Origin: Aestuariivivens sediminicola
Lineage (GTDB): Bacteria > Bacteroidota > Bacteroidia > Flavobacteriales > Flavobacteriaceae
Length of the DNA: 64,000 bases
Direction: 5' to 3'
NCBI RefSeq assembly: GCF_022662015.1
Contig: NZ_JAKMCM010000006.1
Coordinates: 1 to 64,000 of the forward strand
Shown here: piece after piece, positions 15,614 to 24,877 of the stretch
Layout: each line of letters opens with the position of its first letter
Position numbering within the stretch: the stretch's first letter is position 1
Position numbers and translations under genes: made by a program
The notes under the pieces: model-generated
Told to the model about the DNA's origin: nothing
Database searches by the model: none
Seen by the model: the letters and a program-made list of their open reading frames with translations, nothing else

Positions 15614-16681
15614 CTATACCACCTTATAGCGCCAGCCAAACGGATCTACCGCATTATTGGTCTGGATATCTACGATGCGCTTTTTTAAGAAGCTGGCATA
15701 GGTCTCCTCCAGTTCTGGTAACATATAGTCTTCACCGTTGTAACCAAACCCGGAAATGGGAGAAACCACTGCGGCTGTTCCTGCACCGAACATTTCTTTC
15801 AGGGTACCTTCTTTGGCCGCTTCAACCACTTCACGCACGCTCAGTTTTCTGATTTCAACATCCATACCTTCGGATTTCGCCAATTCGATAATACTTTTTC
15901 GTGTGATACCATCCAGAATGCGATCGCTTGTTGGTGCCGTAATCAAAGTATCCTCAATACGAACAAAAATATTCATAGCGCCGGCCTCCTCAATAAACTC
16001 ATGGGTGTTATCGTCCGTCCATATGACCTGCTGGTATCCTTTTTCGATGGCCAGTTGTGTCGGATAGAACTGTCCGGCATAATTACCACCGGCCTTTGCA
16101 AAGCCCACACCCCCATTAGCGGATCGCGAGTAGGTTTGCTCGATAAGCACTTTTACCTTTCCTGAAAAATAGGATCCGGATGGTGCGGTTGCTATGATGA
16201 ATTTATAGGCGTCCGCAGGAGAGGCATGAAATCCGTTACCCGAGGCAAAAACAAAGGGTCTTATATATAAGGAGCGTCCTTCACCTTTGGGAATCCAATC
16301 TTTATCCACCTTCAGCAGGGCTTTCAAGCCTTCCATGAAATAGGTTTCCGGCAGTTCCGGCATCGCCAATCGTTTCGATGAGATGTTCAGGCGTTTAAAA
16401 TTGTCCAGGGGACGAAATAACCAAACCTGGTCCTCAGCATCCTTATAGGCCTTCATACCTTCGAAGACGGATTGGCCATAATGGAAAATCTTTGCTGAGG
16501 GATCAAGAGTAATCGGTTGATAGGGCATCACCTTGGGGGCATGCCATTGGCCCTTATTATAATCGCATACCAACATATGGTCCGAAAAGACCGTACCAAA
16601 TTTTAAATTATCAAAATCGACCTCATGGATCTTGGTGGTTTTGGCTTTTATCACTTCTATGTCGTTGATTACCGTGCTCAT
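15614..16681 (-). CDS. ilvE: Branched-chain amino acid aminotransferase
   Basis: 355 residues from ATG at 16681 (MSTVINDIEVIK). A longer frame to 16702 would overlap the -7 element, so the shorter start is used. Class IV PLP-dependent aminotransferase motifs are present: IRPFVFASG, the PLP lysine in GFAKAGGNYAGQ, EEAGAMNIFV, the GITRKSIIELA region and the phosphate-binding GAGTAAVVSPI. The length fits the BCAT II type. It transfers amino groups between glutamate and Leu, Ile or Val and their 2-oxoacids in the cytoplasm. Together with the fused E1 gene at 6644 it covers the first two steps of branched-chain amino acid breakdown, although the two are not linked in one operon. Confidence 0.95.
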   Translation of the reverse strand: MSTVINDIEVIKAKTTKIHEVDFDNLKFGTVFSDHMLVCDYNKGQWHAPKVMPYQPITLDPSAKIFHYGQSVFEGMKAYKDAEDQVWLFRPLDNFKRLNISSKRLAMPELPETYFMEGLKALLKVDKDWIPKGEGRSLYIRPFVFASGNGFHASPADAYKFIIATAPSGSYFSGKVKVLIEQTYSRSANGGVGFAKAGGNYAGQFYPTQLAIEKGYQQVIWTDDNTHEFIEEAGAMNIFVRIEDTLITAPTSDRILDGITRKSIIELAKSEGMDVEIRKLSVREVVEAAKEGTLKEMFGAGTAAVVSPISGFGYNGEDYMLPELEETYASFLKKRIVDIQTNNAVDPFGWRYKVV

Positions 16682-16699
16682 GGTCTCATTATTTATGCA

Positions 16700-16707
16700 C
16701 AAATGTA
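16700..16707 (-). promoter_or_regulatory. -7 promoter element of ilvE
   Basis: Minus strand TACATTTG, a full TAnnTTTG match, 18 bp before ATG at 16681. Confidence 0.6.
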
Positions 16708-16771
16708 AGTAAAAAGCATATTAAAAAAGGTATATTTACACAAATCGTTTAAAATTTAAAAATGTCCTAAG

Positions 16772-17272
16772 ATGAGATTACTAATCGTTATGTTTATCAG
16801 TGCTTTATTGTTAAATTCCTGCAAAAAACAAGACAAAACCCCGGATACGGATACAGTTGTTGCAAAGAAGGACTATGTCTCCTTTGGAAAAGAGATCGCT
16901 CCGGACAATGCATCCATCGCAAAATTGATGCTGCCGACCTATAGCACTATGAAAGTTGGCGATACCTTGACCACAAAAATGCTGGGTACCGTAACAGAGG
17001 TCTGCCAGGCCAAGGGCTGCTGGATGAAGTTGCAACTCGATGGGGATCATGAGGTCATGGTTCGGTTTAAGGATTATGGTTTTTTTGTTCCTAAAGACAT
17101 TAAGGATAAACAGGTGATCGTGAACGGATTGGCCTTTATAGAGGAACTTTCTGTTGAAGACCAGCGTCATTATGCCCAAGATGCCGGAAAAAGCGAGGAG
17201 GAGCTTGCACAGATTACCCAGCCGAAGCGCACCTATGGGTTTGAGGCTGATGGTGTGCTTCTGAAGCCATAA
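16772..17272 (+). CDS. DUF4920 lipoprotein
   Basis: 166 residues. A lipoprotein signal (LLLNSCKK, Cys at residue 17) places it on a membrane surface. The rest matches the DUF4920 pattern: YVSFGKEI, a GDTLTTKMLGTVTEVCQAKGCWM segment with two conserved Cys, VRFKDYGFFVP, and a late KRTYGFEADG. The domain resembles OB-fold-like periplasmic proteins, and its function is unknown. The next gene, mnmD, begins 1 bp after its stop with GTG, so translation is probably coupled. Confidence 0.85.
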   Translation: MRLLIVMFISALLLNSCKKQDKTPDTDTVVAKKDYVSFGKEIAPDNASIAKLMLPTYSTMKVGDTLTTKMLGTVTEVCQAKGCWMKLQLDGDHEVMVRFKDYGFFVPKDIKDKQVIVNGLAFIEELSVEDQRHYAQDAGKSEEELAQITQPKRTYGFEADGVLLKP

Positions 17273-17273
17273 T

Positions 17274-17960
17274 GTGAAACGAGAAATCATTATAACTGCC
17301 GATGGCTCAAGTACCATTCATTTACCTGAATGGAACGAGCATTACCATTCCAAACACGGCGCCATTCAGGAAGCCGCCCATGTTTTCATACAATCAGGCC
17401 TCCATCATTGCTGTCAGCTGAAATCCGGGAGAAACGGCCACCTGGCCATCCTCGAAATGGGTTTTGGAACGGGACTCAATGCTTTGATGACGCTTTTCGA
17501 AGCAGAGAAACTGAATATTACAGTGGATTATGTGGGTGTAGAGGCCTATCCGGTTACCCCGGATGAGGTGTTTCAATTGAACTATGCCGACAGGACCGAT
17601 CCAAGCTCTGGTGCGGCTGTTTTTAAGACCCTGCATGAGCTGTCCTGGGAACATGCGCACGAGGTCACTTCACATTTTTCGCTCACCAAAAGGAGGCAGT
17701 TTTTTAACGCTGTCGCTGATGAAAATACATTTGATCTCATCTATTTTGATGCCTTCGGCCCGAGAGTACAACCTGAATTATGGACAGTCCCTGTATTTGA
17801 AAGGATGTTTAAGGCCTTGAAGTATCAGGGTGTATTGGTCACTTATTCTGCAAAGGGCAGTGTGCGACGGGCCATGCAGCAGGTCGGATTTCTGGTAGAG
17901 AAACTTCCCGGTCCGCCGGGAAAACGGGAAATGCTTCGCGCATCGAAGACAAAAGTATAA
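17274..17960 (+). CDS. mnmD: tRNA (5-methylaminomethyl-2-thiouridine) methyltransferase, MnmD type
   Basis: 228 residues from GTG at 17274, directly after the DUF4920 stop. It is a stand-alone SAM methyltransferase domain equivalent to the MnmC N-terminal half: EHYHSKHGAIQEA, the SAM motif LEMGFGTGLNAL, VEAYPVTP, FDAFGPRVQPELWT and SAKGSVRRAMQQVGF are all hallmarks. It performs the last methylation of mnm5s2U at wobble position 34 of tRNA. The FAD-dependent MnmC C-terminal half is absent, as expected for MnmD. Confidence 0.92.
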   Translation: MKREIIITADGSSTIHLPEWNEHYHSKHGAIQEAAHVFIQSGLHHCCQLKSGRNGHLAILEMGFGTGLNALMTLFEAEKLNITVDYVGVEAYPVTPDEVFQLNYADRTDPSSGAAVFKTLHELSWEHAHEVTSHFSLTKRRQFFNAVADENTFDLIYFDAFGPRVQPELWTVPVFERMFKALKYQGVLVTYSAKGSVRRAMQQVGFLVEKLPGPPGKREMLRASKTKV

Positions 17961-18146
17961 GACACATCGCACAGGTCTCTTTTCAGGTCTGAAAAACCGA
18001 AAACGAGTTACATAATTACACAAACTATCGAACCGGTACCATGCCACTTTTTTGAGTGAGGGAACCCCTAAGCACCATAAGTGTTAAAAGGAATATAAAC
18101 TTGGTGTATTCCTGTCACGCATTTCGTAATTTTATACCAAAAGACT

Positions 18147-19055
18147 ATGCGAGTTTTAATTACAGGGGCAACGGGGTTGATCGGTCAGGACATTGTACAA
18201 CGTTGTCATGAAAAGGGTATTGAGGTCCACTACTTAACTACCAGGTCATCTCAAATTCAAACGGACGATATGTATAAAGGATTTCACTGGGATCCGGACA
18301 GACAGGAAATAGACAGTCGTTGTTTTGGTGGTGTTGATGCCATAATTCATTTGGCCGGTGCTTCAATTTCAAAACGGTGGACACCGGAGTACAAGAAGGC
18401 GATCCTCTCGAGTCGATTGGAAAGCACCAAGCTGCTGATAAATGCCCTAAAGGGTGAGTCCCACACGGTAAAGCAGGTCATCTCTGCGAGTGCCATAGGT
18501 ATTTATCCCGATTCGCTGGTGCAGTATTATGACGAGGCATTCAGTGATTTTGAGGACAGCTTTTTAAGTCGTGTTGTACAACAATGGGAAAAGGCGGTGG
18601 ATGGATTCACAAAACTGAATATCAAGGTGTCCAAAGTAAGGATTGGTTTGGTGCTCTCCACCAATGGTGGTGCCCTAACTGAATTGGCCAGGCCCGTAAA
18701 ATTTGGATTGGGAGCCGCATTTGGATCAGGAAAACAGTGGCAATCCTGGATACACATAAACGATCTGTCCCGACTTTTTATATATGTCCTGGATCATACA
18801 CTCGCCGGTACCTACAATGCAGTCGCACCGAACCCGGTTACGAATAAAGAATTGGTTAGGGCCATAGCACATACGTTGCGACGCCCCTTGTTCTTACCCA
18901 ATATTCCGAAATTCTTCATGAAACTGCTATTGGGCGAAATGCATATCCTTTTGTTTGAAAGTCAGCGTGTGAGCTCTAAGAAAATTGAAGATAAAGGTTT
19001 CCTTTTCAAGTTCAATTCTATCAAACCTGCTTTAAAGGATTTGTTGAGGTCCTGA
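18147..19055 (+). CDS. TIGR01777 family NAD(P)-dependent epimerase (SDR39U1-like)
   Basis: 302 residues. The Rossmann dinucleotide motif is at the start (LITGATGLIGQDI). HLAGASISKRWTPEYKKAI, the VISASAIGIYP substrate loop and the C-terminal DUF1731-type segment (PNIPKFFMKLLLGEM) follow. This family includes cell-division inhibitor SulA-like YfcH and human SDR39U1; the substrate is unknown. The gene stands alone between convergent and divergent neighbours and meets the LETM1-related gene tail to tail with 8 bp between stops. Confidence 0.9.
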   Translation: MRVLITGATGLIGQDIVQRCHEKGIEVHYLTTRSSQIQTDDMYKGFHWDPDRQEIDSRCFGGVDAIIHLAGASISKRWTPEYKKAILSSRLESTKLLINALKGESHTVKQVISASAIGIYPDSLVQYYDEAFSDFEDSFLSRVVQQWEKAVDGFTKLNIKVSKVRIGLVLSTNGGALTELARPVKFGLGAAFGSGKQWQSWIHINDLSRLFIYVLDHTLAGTYNAVAPNPVTNKELVRAIAHTLRRPLFLPNIPKFFMKLLLGEMHILLFESQRVSSKKIEDKGFLFKFNSIKPALKDLLRS

Positions 19056-19063
19056 TGCACGAT

Positions 19064-20236
19064 TCAATCCTCTACACGGTTCTCATCGAAGGCCGATGGT
19101 AATAATTTGGGTATAAATTTAACGACCAAAGGCAGTAACAGCGCCCCACCTGGCAATATGAAGATGGCCAGACTCGGAATGGATTTGAAAATGTCCAACA
19201 GTTGGTCCTGTACTTTTTTCTGTTCCGCCGAACTGAGTTCGCGCTGGGTAGACTGCGACAATAACACAAGTAGTTCTTTGCTGTCCTTTAATTCCCGGTA
19301 GAGTCGCTTACTGTTGCGCGTAATCAGTTTACTCACCATTTTACTGGAATTATCATAAAAACTCTGTACTATATTTTTTGAGCTCAGCAGGGCGATGTCC
19401 TCCTTATGTGTGGTATAAAATGAATTTACAAAGCTTATGGATGCCCTGGTTTTTTCAGAGGGTAAGTTAAAATCATTCCCCAGTTTGACAATGAACTGCA
19501 TTTCATGGGCATCGATCACGCGATCGCTCCAACTGGCCATACAGGACAGATCAAGGATATAGAATTTTTCCAAATCGGTTTTGGTCAATGCCACTGCCTG
19601 ATTGTAGGTGATTTGCTCCGCATCATGATAGCGCAGGGAGGCTTCAAACAGTCTTATCAAACTCTCGTCATATTGATTTTTAATCGATTTAGCCTCAATG
19701 GCATCCAAGACAATGGATTCGATGACATTTTCCAGGCGCCTGATATAATCTATGGAAATAACCCCCTCCTGTAAAAACTTTTTATAGGCCAGGATATCCA
19801 CAAAAAGCAGGGCATTGATAATGAAGTAATTAAAATGCTTCGTAAGTACATTATGGTCTAGATGAATACGCTTATGAATCACTTTTTCAAGTTGGTCGCT
19901 TGATTTTTTAGAGTTTAAAAGCCCTTTGAAAAAGGATGTTTTTAATTCGTTGATGGCTTCATAAAACTGTATAACACTATCTACAAAGGGGACATTGCAT
20001 GCGGTATTGTGATGTGTGTATAGGAAGGCAAGCAGGAGGTTGACCTTACAGAGCTCATCCTCTGTCAGATCCTTTTTGGCAAAAATGCCCCCAACGATAC
20101 TCAGGTTGCTTCCAAAAATAAAACCGCAGGCCCTGAGTGCTGCATAGAAGGTTTCTTCATCATCGTTCAAAAACGCGTTATGATGACTCACCTCCTTTAA
20201 TACCTTGTTTATCCAACCGGTTGCTGACGGGTTCAT
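19064..20236 (-). CDS. LETM1-related biofilm-associated protein
   Basis: 390 residues, mainly helical. The closing segment PSLAIFILPGGALLLPLVVKFIPKLLPSAF is a hydrophobic, LETM1-like membrane motif (about residues 350-382) and is characteristic of a family conserved in Flavobacteriia, named after a biofilm phenotype. The preceding ~200 residues are soluble-type helices with a TerB-like flavour (AHEMQFIVKLGNDFNL). An inner-membrane location is likely. The biochemical role is unknown; cation/proton exchange is suggested only by the LETM1 similarity. Confidence 0.8.
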   Translation of the reverse strand: MNPSATGWINKVLKEVSHHNAFLNDDEETFYAALRACGFIFGSNLSIVGGIFAKKDLTEDELCKVNLLLAFLYTHHNTACNVPFVDSVIQFYEAINELKTSFFKGLLNSKKSSDQLEKVIHKRIHLDHNVLTKHFNYFIINALLFVDILAYKKFLQEGVISIDYIRRLENVIESIVLDAIEAKSIKNQYDESLIRLFEASLRYHDAEQITYNQAVALTKTDLEKFYILDLSCMASWSDRVIDAHEMQFIVKLGNDFNLPSEKTRASISFVNSFYTTHKEDIALLSSKNIVQSFYDNSSKMVSKLITRNSKRLYRELKDSKELLVLLSQSTQRELSSAEQKKVQDQLLDIFKSIPSLAIFILPGGALLLPLVVKFIPKLLPSAFDENRVED

Positions 20237-20264
20237 AATGACTACGGCCTGAATTAATTATTAG

Positions 20265-20298
20265 GTAAAAATAAAAAAAGCTGCTTTTCAAGGCAGCT
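20265..20298 (-). terminator. Terminator of the SOD gene
   Basis: On the minus strand, 25 bp after the SOD stop, AGCTGCCTT pairs with AAGCAGCT-type sequence (hairpin 20279-20298, one G-U pair) and is followed by a run of seven T and further T-rich sequence. Confidence 0.8.
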
Positions 20299-20323
20299 AA
20301 TTTGTACTTGTATTTTAAATATT

Positions 20324-20908
20324 TTATTCAATAATGCCCGCACAACTTATTCTGGCTCCGGCTGCTCCGGATGGTTGTGATGTTAAATCATCGGCTCCGG
20401 CATGAACGATGACCGCTTTCCCCAGGATGTTTTTATTTTCATCATCGCAGCCTATACACCATTCATCTGTCGAAAACTGGATGAGGCCATTACCGTTCTC
20501 GTCGGCCGTGAAATTACCGATATCTCCTTTGTGATAACCTGCTTCGTCTCCCCATTTGCCATGAGGCTGCGCTGTTGGATTCCAGTGACCGCCCGTTGAT
20601 TTCCCGTCGGCTGAAGAGCAGTCGGCGGTTTGGTGCAGATGGATGGCGTGAACGCCGGGTTCAAGATCACTCATGATGGCCGTCATAGTAACCACACCGT
20701 CCTCTTCTTTAAAGGTGACCTGACCATTGACCTTACTATCACTCTTTGGTTCCAGGTTTATGGTCAGCTTTTTCACCTCCTTTACGACTGTTTCAAGGCT
20801 AACCTCCACTTTGGTTTCTTCAGAATCCACAGGTTCTTTTTTTTCATTCTTGCAGCTCATCATACCAATTAATGCAAGAGTTGCAACTAAAAATCGTGTT
20901 TTTTTCAT
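20324..20908 (-). CDS. sodC: Cu/Zn superoxide dismutase, lipoprotein
   Basis: 194 residues. A lipobox (LIGMMSCKN, Cys at residue 19) is followed by an acidic linker and the SOD_Cu domain. Cu ligands are visible in GVHAIHLHQ and in the late AVIVHAG; the bridging His and Zn ligands are in GGHWNP, PHGKWGDEAGYHKGDIGN. Two cysteines (TADCSS and ISCAG) form the usual disulphide. It converts superoxide to peroxide and oxygen in the periplasm or at the cell surface. It has its own terminator and is divergent from hemN. Confidence 0.93.
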   Translation of the reverse strand: MKKTRFLVATLALIGMMSCKNEKKEPVDSEETKVEVSLETVVKEVKKLTINLEPKSDSKVNGQVTFKEEDGVVTMTAIMSDLEPGVHAIHLHQTADCSSADGKSTGGHWNPTAQPHGKWGDEAGYHKGDIGNFTADENGNGLIQFSTDEWCIGCDDENKNILGKAVIVHAGADDLTSQPSGAAGARISCAGIIE

Positions 20909-20995
20909 AGGTTTATGTTATGTTTATTCCAAAGTAATGTGTTCAAAACAATTTTGAGGAAAGTTAAGGCAATATTCATCCAATTGCAAATTTGG

Positions 20996-21041
20996 AAATG
21001 ACATATGTCATTTTTTTAAAAATAACTAAAGTTTAGTTTTG
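20996..21041 (+). promoter_or_regulatory. Fnr-type box and -7 element of hemN
   Basis: AAATGACATATGTCATTT (20996-21013) is a perfect 18-bp palindrome with TGAC and GTCA half-sites. Exactly 22 bp after its 14-bp core (20998-21011) lies TAGTTTTG (21034-21041), a full -7 match, and the hemN ATG follows at 21059. The centre of the box would fall near -43, the usual place of a class II activator site. The same box and spacing occur before ccoS and the copper ATPase. Confidence 0.75.
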
Positions 21042-21058
21042 TTTTATAATTGTTAGGT

Positions 21059-22423
21059 ATGTTAAGTTCATTAGTAAATAAATACAATGTAGCCGGGCCG
21101 CGCTATACCAGTTATCCAACGGTACCCTATTGGGACAGTAATACATATTCATTGGACAAATGGAAAAGGTCTTTAATAACAGCTTTCAATGAAAGCAATG
21201 CTAAGGAGGGTGTCAGTCTGTACATCCATTTGCCCTTTTGTGAAAGCCTCTGCACCTTTTGTGGCTGTCATAAACGGATCACAAAGCAACACAGTGTGGA
21301 ATTGCCCTATATTGACGCGGTGTTATCGGAATGGCAATTGTATCTGAAACTGTTCGATGAAACCCCAATTATCAAGGAATTGCATTTGGGTGGAGGTACG
21401 CCCACATTTTTCAGTCCGGAACATTTAACGCGACTTATTAAAGGCATTTTACGAGATGCCAGGCTGGCTGATCATTTTGAGTTTAGTTTTGAGGGACACC
21501 CCAACAATACCACGGTTGCGCATTTGAAGGCCCTTTATGATCTGGGATTTCGCCGCGTGAGTTATGGGGTCCAGGACTACAACCCTACCATTCAGAAGGC
21601 GATTCACAGGATACAATCTTTCGACCAGGTGAAGCAGGCCACTGAGCAGGCCAGGGCAATAGGGTACACTTCGGTAGGCCATGACCTTATTTTTGGATTG
21701 CCCCACCAGACCATGGAACATGTAAGAGAAACCATACTCAAAACCAAGGAACTCCTTCCGGACCGACTGGCATTTTACAGTTACGCCCATGTCCCCTGGA
21801 TAAAGGGTGTTGGGCAGCGTGGATTCAATGAGAGTGATTTACCCTCTCCTGCCTTAAAGCGACAACAATATGAAATGGGTAAACAGTTACTGGCTGAGGT
21901 CGGTTATAAGGAAATTGGTATGGATCATTTCGCCCTGGAAACGGATGCATTATACAAATCGATGGTTGCCAAAACATTGCATCGCAACTTTATGGGCTAT
22001 ACAGCCTCTAAGACCCAGGTCATGATTGGTCTGGGCGTGTCTTCAATCAGCGACAGCTGGTATGGGTTTTCGCAGAATGTCAAAGCCATCGAGAACTACT
22101 ATGCCCTTATAGAACAGGACACCTTACCTGTGTATCGCGGTCATATCCTGAATCAGGAGGATTTGATCATCCGCAGGCATATTCTGAACTTAATGTGCCA
22201 GTTCCAGACCTCCTGGAAATCGAGTGATTTGTATTTTGATGAACTTCCCGATGCGCTTATTGACCTGAAGGAGATGGAAAACGACGGACTCATAGAAATT
22301 GGCGCCACCGATATTACCATAACAGAAAAGGGGCGACCCTTTGTTCGAAACGTATGTATGGCCTTCGATTTGTTATTGAAACGAAGACAACCTGATACAA
22401 AGTTGTTTTCCATGACCATATGA
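21059..22423 (+). CDS. hemN: Oxygen-independent coproporphyrinogen III dehydrogenase
   Basis: 454 residues from ATG at 21059; a TTG at 21050 is less likely. It is a radical SAM enzyme with the cluster motif CESLCTFCGC (CxxxCxxC), preceded by LYIHLPF and followed by the HLGGGTPTF glycine motif, which are HemN hallmarks. The N-terminal YNVAGPRYTSYP and the C-terminal HemN domain (residues ~370-440) are complete. It converts coproporphyrinogen III to protoporphyrinogen IX without oxygen in haem synthesis. The Fnr-type box upstream fits induction when oxygen falls, together with the cbb3 oxidase, which needs haem. Confidence 0.95.
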   Translation: MLSSLVNKYNVAGPRYTSYPTVPYWDSNTYSLDKWKRSLITAFNESNAKEGVSLYIHLPFCESLCTFCGCHKRITKQHSVELPYIDAVLSEWQLYLKLFDETPIIKELHLGGGTPTFFSPEHLTRLIKGILRDARLADHFEFSFEGHPNNTTVAHLKALYDLGFRRVSYGVQDYNPTIQKAIHRIQSFDQVKQATEQARAIGYTSVGHDLIFGLPHQTMEHVRETILKTKELLPDRLAFYSYAHVPWIKGVGQRGFNESDLPSPALKRQQYEMGKQLLAEVGYKEIGMDHFALETDALYKSMVAKTLHRNFMGYTASKTQVMIGLGVSSISDSWYGFSQNVKAIENYYALIEQDTLPVYRGHILNQEDLIIRRHILNLMCQFQTSWKSSDLYFDELPDALIDLKEMENDGLIEIGATDITITEKGRPFVRNVCMAFDLLLKRRQPDTKLFSMTI

Positions 22424-22567
22424 CATCATAACGATGTATATTCAGGAATATTCATGAATTTCATCGAATTGTGATTTCGTAAATAGGCAAGTTTTCAGTT
22501 AAAGCTTCTTTTTTTAGAGAAATTTTTAGTTTCTTAGATTCAAGCAAACCATTAAATACTAGAACTG

Positions 22568-23401
22568 ATGAAAAAGATAATTGTACCCGTAGATTTTTCC
22601 GATCATTCAGAATATGCTATGAAAGCAGCTGCAAAATTGGCGAAAAAGTTCAATGCAGAACTGCTTATTTTACACATGTTGGAGATGTCTGATATTATGT
22701 TGACGGCTTCTGATGGCCTTCAGAATGAGAAGGCCCTGTACTTTTTTAAACTGGCGGAACAAAAATTTGAAGCCTTTATCAATAAGGATTATCTGAAGGA
22801 TATCAATGTCACCGCGATAGTGAAGCATTTTAAGGTCTTCTCTGAGGTCAATGATGTTGCTAAAAAACACCATGCCGATATTATTGTTATGGGATCCCAT
22901 GGGGCCAGTGGTGTTAAGGAGTTTTTGGTGGGATCGAATACGGAACGGGTGGTGCGTCACTCTGAAATTCCGGTTTTGGTGGTGAAAAAGGATTTGCTGG
23001 CTGTAAATTTTGATGTCGTGGTGTATGCCTGTGATTTTCAGGAAGAAAGTATTGCCTCCTTTATTAAAGCCACCAAATTATTTGAAAAAATGAAGGCCAA
23101 AATGTATTTGGTGCATGTCAACCTACCGAACGACCGTTTTAAAAGTACGGTAGAGATTGAGCGCATTGTAAACAGTTTTTTAAAGAAAGCAGATGGTGAC
23201 CTACAGCGATTGGACAGTGTGAATTATGTCAGTGACTATACCGTTGAAGAAGGGATTTTAAATTTCGCCAACAATGTCGGGGCGGACCTCATTGCCATAT
23301 CAACCCATGGAAAAAAAGGCATTGCCCACTTCTTTGAAGGCAGTATAAGTGAGGATGTAGCCAATCATGCCACCTTACCGGTAATCACCTTTAAAATATA
23401 G
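22568..23401 (+). CDS. Tandem universal stress protein
   Basis: 277 residues with two UspA domains (about 1-138 and 145-277). The first starts KKIIVPVDFSDHSEYAMKAA and has the nucleotide loop MGSHGASGVKEFLVGSNTERV. The second ends with ISTHGKKGIAHFFEGSISEDVANHA, again the G-2x-G-9x-G(S/T) pattern, so both halves may bind ATP. In flavobacteria such proteins often lie next to low-oxygen genes, as here beside hemN. No Fnr-type box was found directly upstream, and read-through from hemN is possible (144-bp gap). Confidence 0.9.
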   Translation: MKKIIVPVDFSDHSEYAMKAAAKLAKKFNAELLILHMLEMSDIMLTASDGLQNEKALYFFKLAEQKFEAFINKDYLKDINVTAIVKHFKVFSEVNDVAKKHHADIIVMGSHGASGVKEFLVGSNTERVVRHSEIPVLVVKKDLLAVNFDVVVYACDFQEESIASFIKATKLFEKMKAKMYLVHVNLPNDRFKSTVEIERIVNSFLKKADGDLQRLDSVNYVSDYTVEEGILNFANNVGADLIAISTHGKKGIAHFFEGSISEDVANHATLPVITFKI

Positions 23402-23467
23402 AGCGCCTCTGCATTGACCATGATTGATCCACTGGTTATTTGAACTTAGCTCTTAGGATTAAAAAGT

Positions 23468-24874
23468 TCAATTAACCGGATCATCCTGAGGTAGTGATAA
23501 TACATTGAAAAGCATGGCCTTGGTATTCAGGAAATTGGTTTCCAGGGCAATGGATTTCAGCTTTGAATCAATCAGTTTGGACTCTCTTGTATTGACCAGG
23601 AACAGCGAGCTTTCCCCTAAAAAGAATTTGCGTTCTTCTGCCTTTAGCAGGGTATCATAGTCGTTCACAATAGATTTAATGTAACGGTTTTGGGTGCTTA
23701 AGGAGGTCAATTCCTGGTCGAGCGCATCAAATTTATTCTTTATTTTCACCTTTGTCGATTCCATTTCGAACCGCGTGTCCTGAATTTTAAGCTTGGCAAG
23801 CTTCAAATCCCCGCGTTCCTTCCTTAAGAATAGTGGAATACGAATATTGATGCCGCCCTTATAGGCAGCGGTATTGAAGGTGCTTACAATATCCGGGGTC
23901 TGTGATAAAAAATTATACTGCAAGTCTACTGTGGGCAACAAATTATTCACTTTTAGACGTTTTTCAATATTGAGGCTTTGCAGCTTATAATCCAGGGATT
24001 GAATTTTAGGATGATCGTTTATGTTAATACTGTCGATAAGGAAGCCTGATATCTGAAGCGCTTCATCAATACTTTGAAGGGTACTGAGATCGGGAATCAC
24101 CCCATCAGCGATCTCAATAGGTGTATTTTCGTTAAGCCATAAATAATTGGATAGTTCTAAGGACGACTTTGTGAAAGTAATACGCGATTTCTCCAAGCTT
24201 AGCGCCCTGTTGTTCAAGGCGATTTTTGCCTCCAGTGTATCGATGGCCGATAGTTCACCCTCCTCGAAACTTTTCTTGATACCCTCAAAACGACGTGAGG
24301 TATTGTCTAAAAAATCTTCGAAAAGACGCATTTCATTATACGATCGCAACCAGTTAAAATAGCTGAGTGTGGCCTCGTAAAGTATTTCATTGACCAGCAA
24401 TTGCCGGTCAGCTTTCGCCTGCTTTACGAATAATTTGGATTGTCTTAATACCGCCATGCGTTCGTTATTGAGCAACCCGCGGGCTACCGATACCGAAACC
24501 CCGACACTGTAAAGACCGTCTTCCGGCAGTGATGCCTCCGGGTTTAAGAATACGCCGTCGTTCTCCTCAAAACTACCCTTGAGCTCAATACCATACCATG
24601 TGGGTATTTTAAAGGTGGTATTTAATTTATCGTAATAATCAGTGTTCTTAAAGGTCTTTGAATCATAGTCCACTTCTATTTTGGGATCGAAAGCACCCCG
24701 TGCCTTCAATAGCTTGGCTTCACTCTCGCTAATGACGAGATTGGCCTGCTTGACAATAGGATGAAAGCGCTTAACGTAACCCAGATATTCCGAAAGGCTT
24801 ATGATAGTCGGTTCAACCTGTGCCTGGACAGCAGCACCGATTAAAATCAAAACTGAAAGCAGTATATTTTTCAT
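23468..24874 (-). CDS. TolC-family outer-membrane efflux protein
   Basis: 468 residues. A signal peptide (LLSVLILIGAAVQA) precedes the two-part outer membrane efflux protein fold, with long coiled-coil helices rich in Leu, Lys and Glu (residues ~150-230 and ~340-450). It forms a trimeric channel and is the last gene of a TetR-ABC-HlyD-TolC operon; the gap to the HlyD-like gene is 3 bp. The exported substrate is unknown. Confidence 0.9.
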   Translation of the reverse strand: MKNILLSVLILIGAAVQAQVEPTIISLSEYLGYVKRFHPIVKQANLVISESEAKLLKARGAFDPKIEVDYDSKTFKNTDYYDKLNTTFKIPTWYGIELKGSFEENDGVFLNPEASLPEDGLYSVGVSVSVARGLLNNERMAVLRQSKLFVKQAKADRQLLVNEILYEATLSYFNWLRSYNEMRLFEDFLDNTSRRFEGIKKSFEEGELSAIDTLEAKIALNNRALSLEKSRITFTKSSLELSNYLWLNENTPIEIADGVIPDLSTLQSIDEALQISGFLIDSININDHPKIQSLDYKLQSLNIEKRLKVNNLLPTVDLQYNFLSQTPDIVSTFNTAAYKGGINIRIPLFLRKERGDLKLAKLKIQDTRFEMESTKVKIKNKFDALDQELTSLSTQNRYIKSIVNDYDTLLKAEERKFFLGESSLFLVNTRESKLIDSKLKSIALETNFLNTKAMLFNVLSLPQDDPVN

Positions 24875-24877
24875 TGT

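Noticed and set aside
16811-17317. Minus-strand ORF of 168 codons
   Set aside because: Antisense to the DUF4920 and mnmD genes, both with clear family motifs.
22440-22560. Fnr-type box before the universal stress protein gene
   Set aside because: Only ATTCATGAAT and similar short palindromes occur; none fits the 14-bp box with a -7 element 22 bp downstream.
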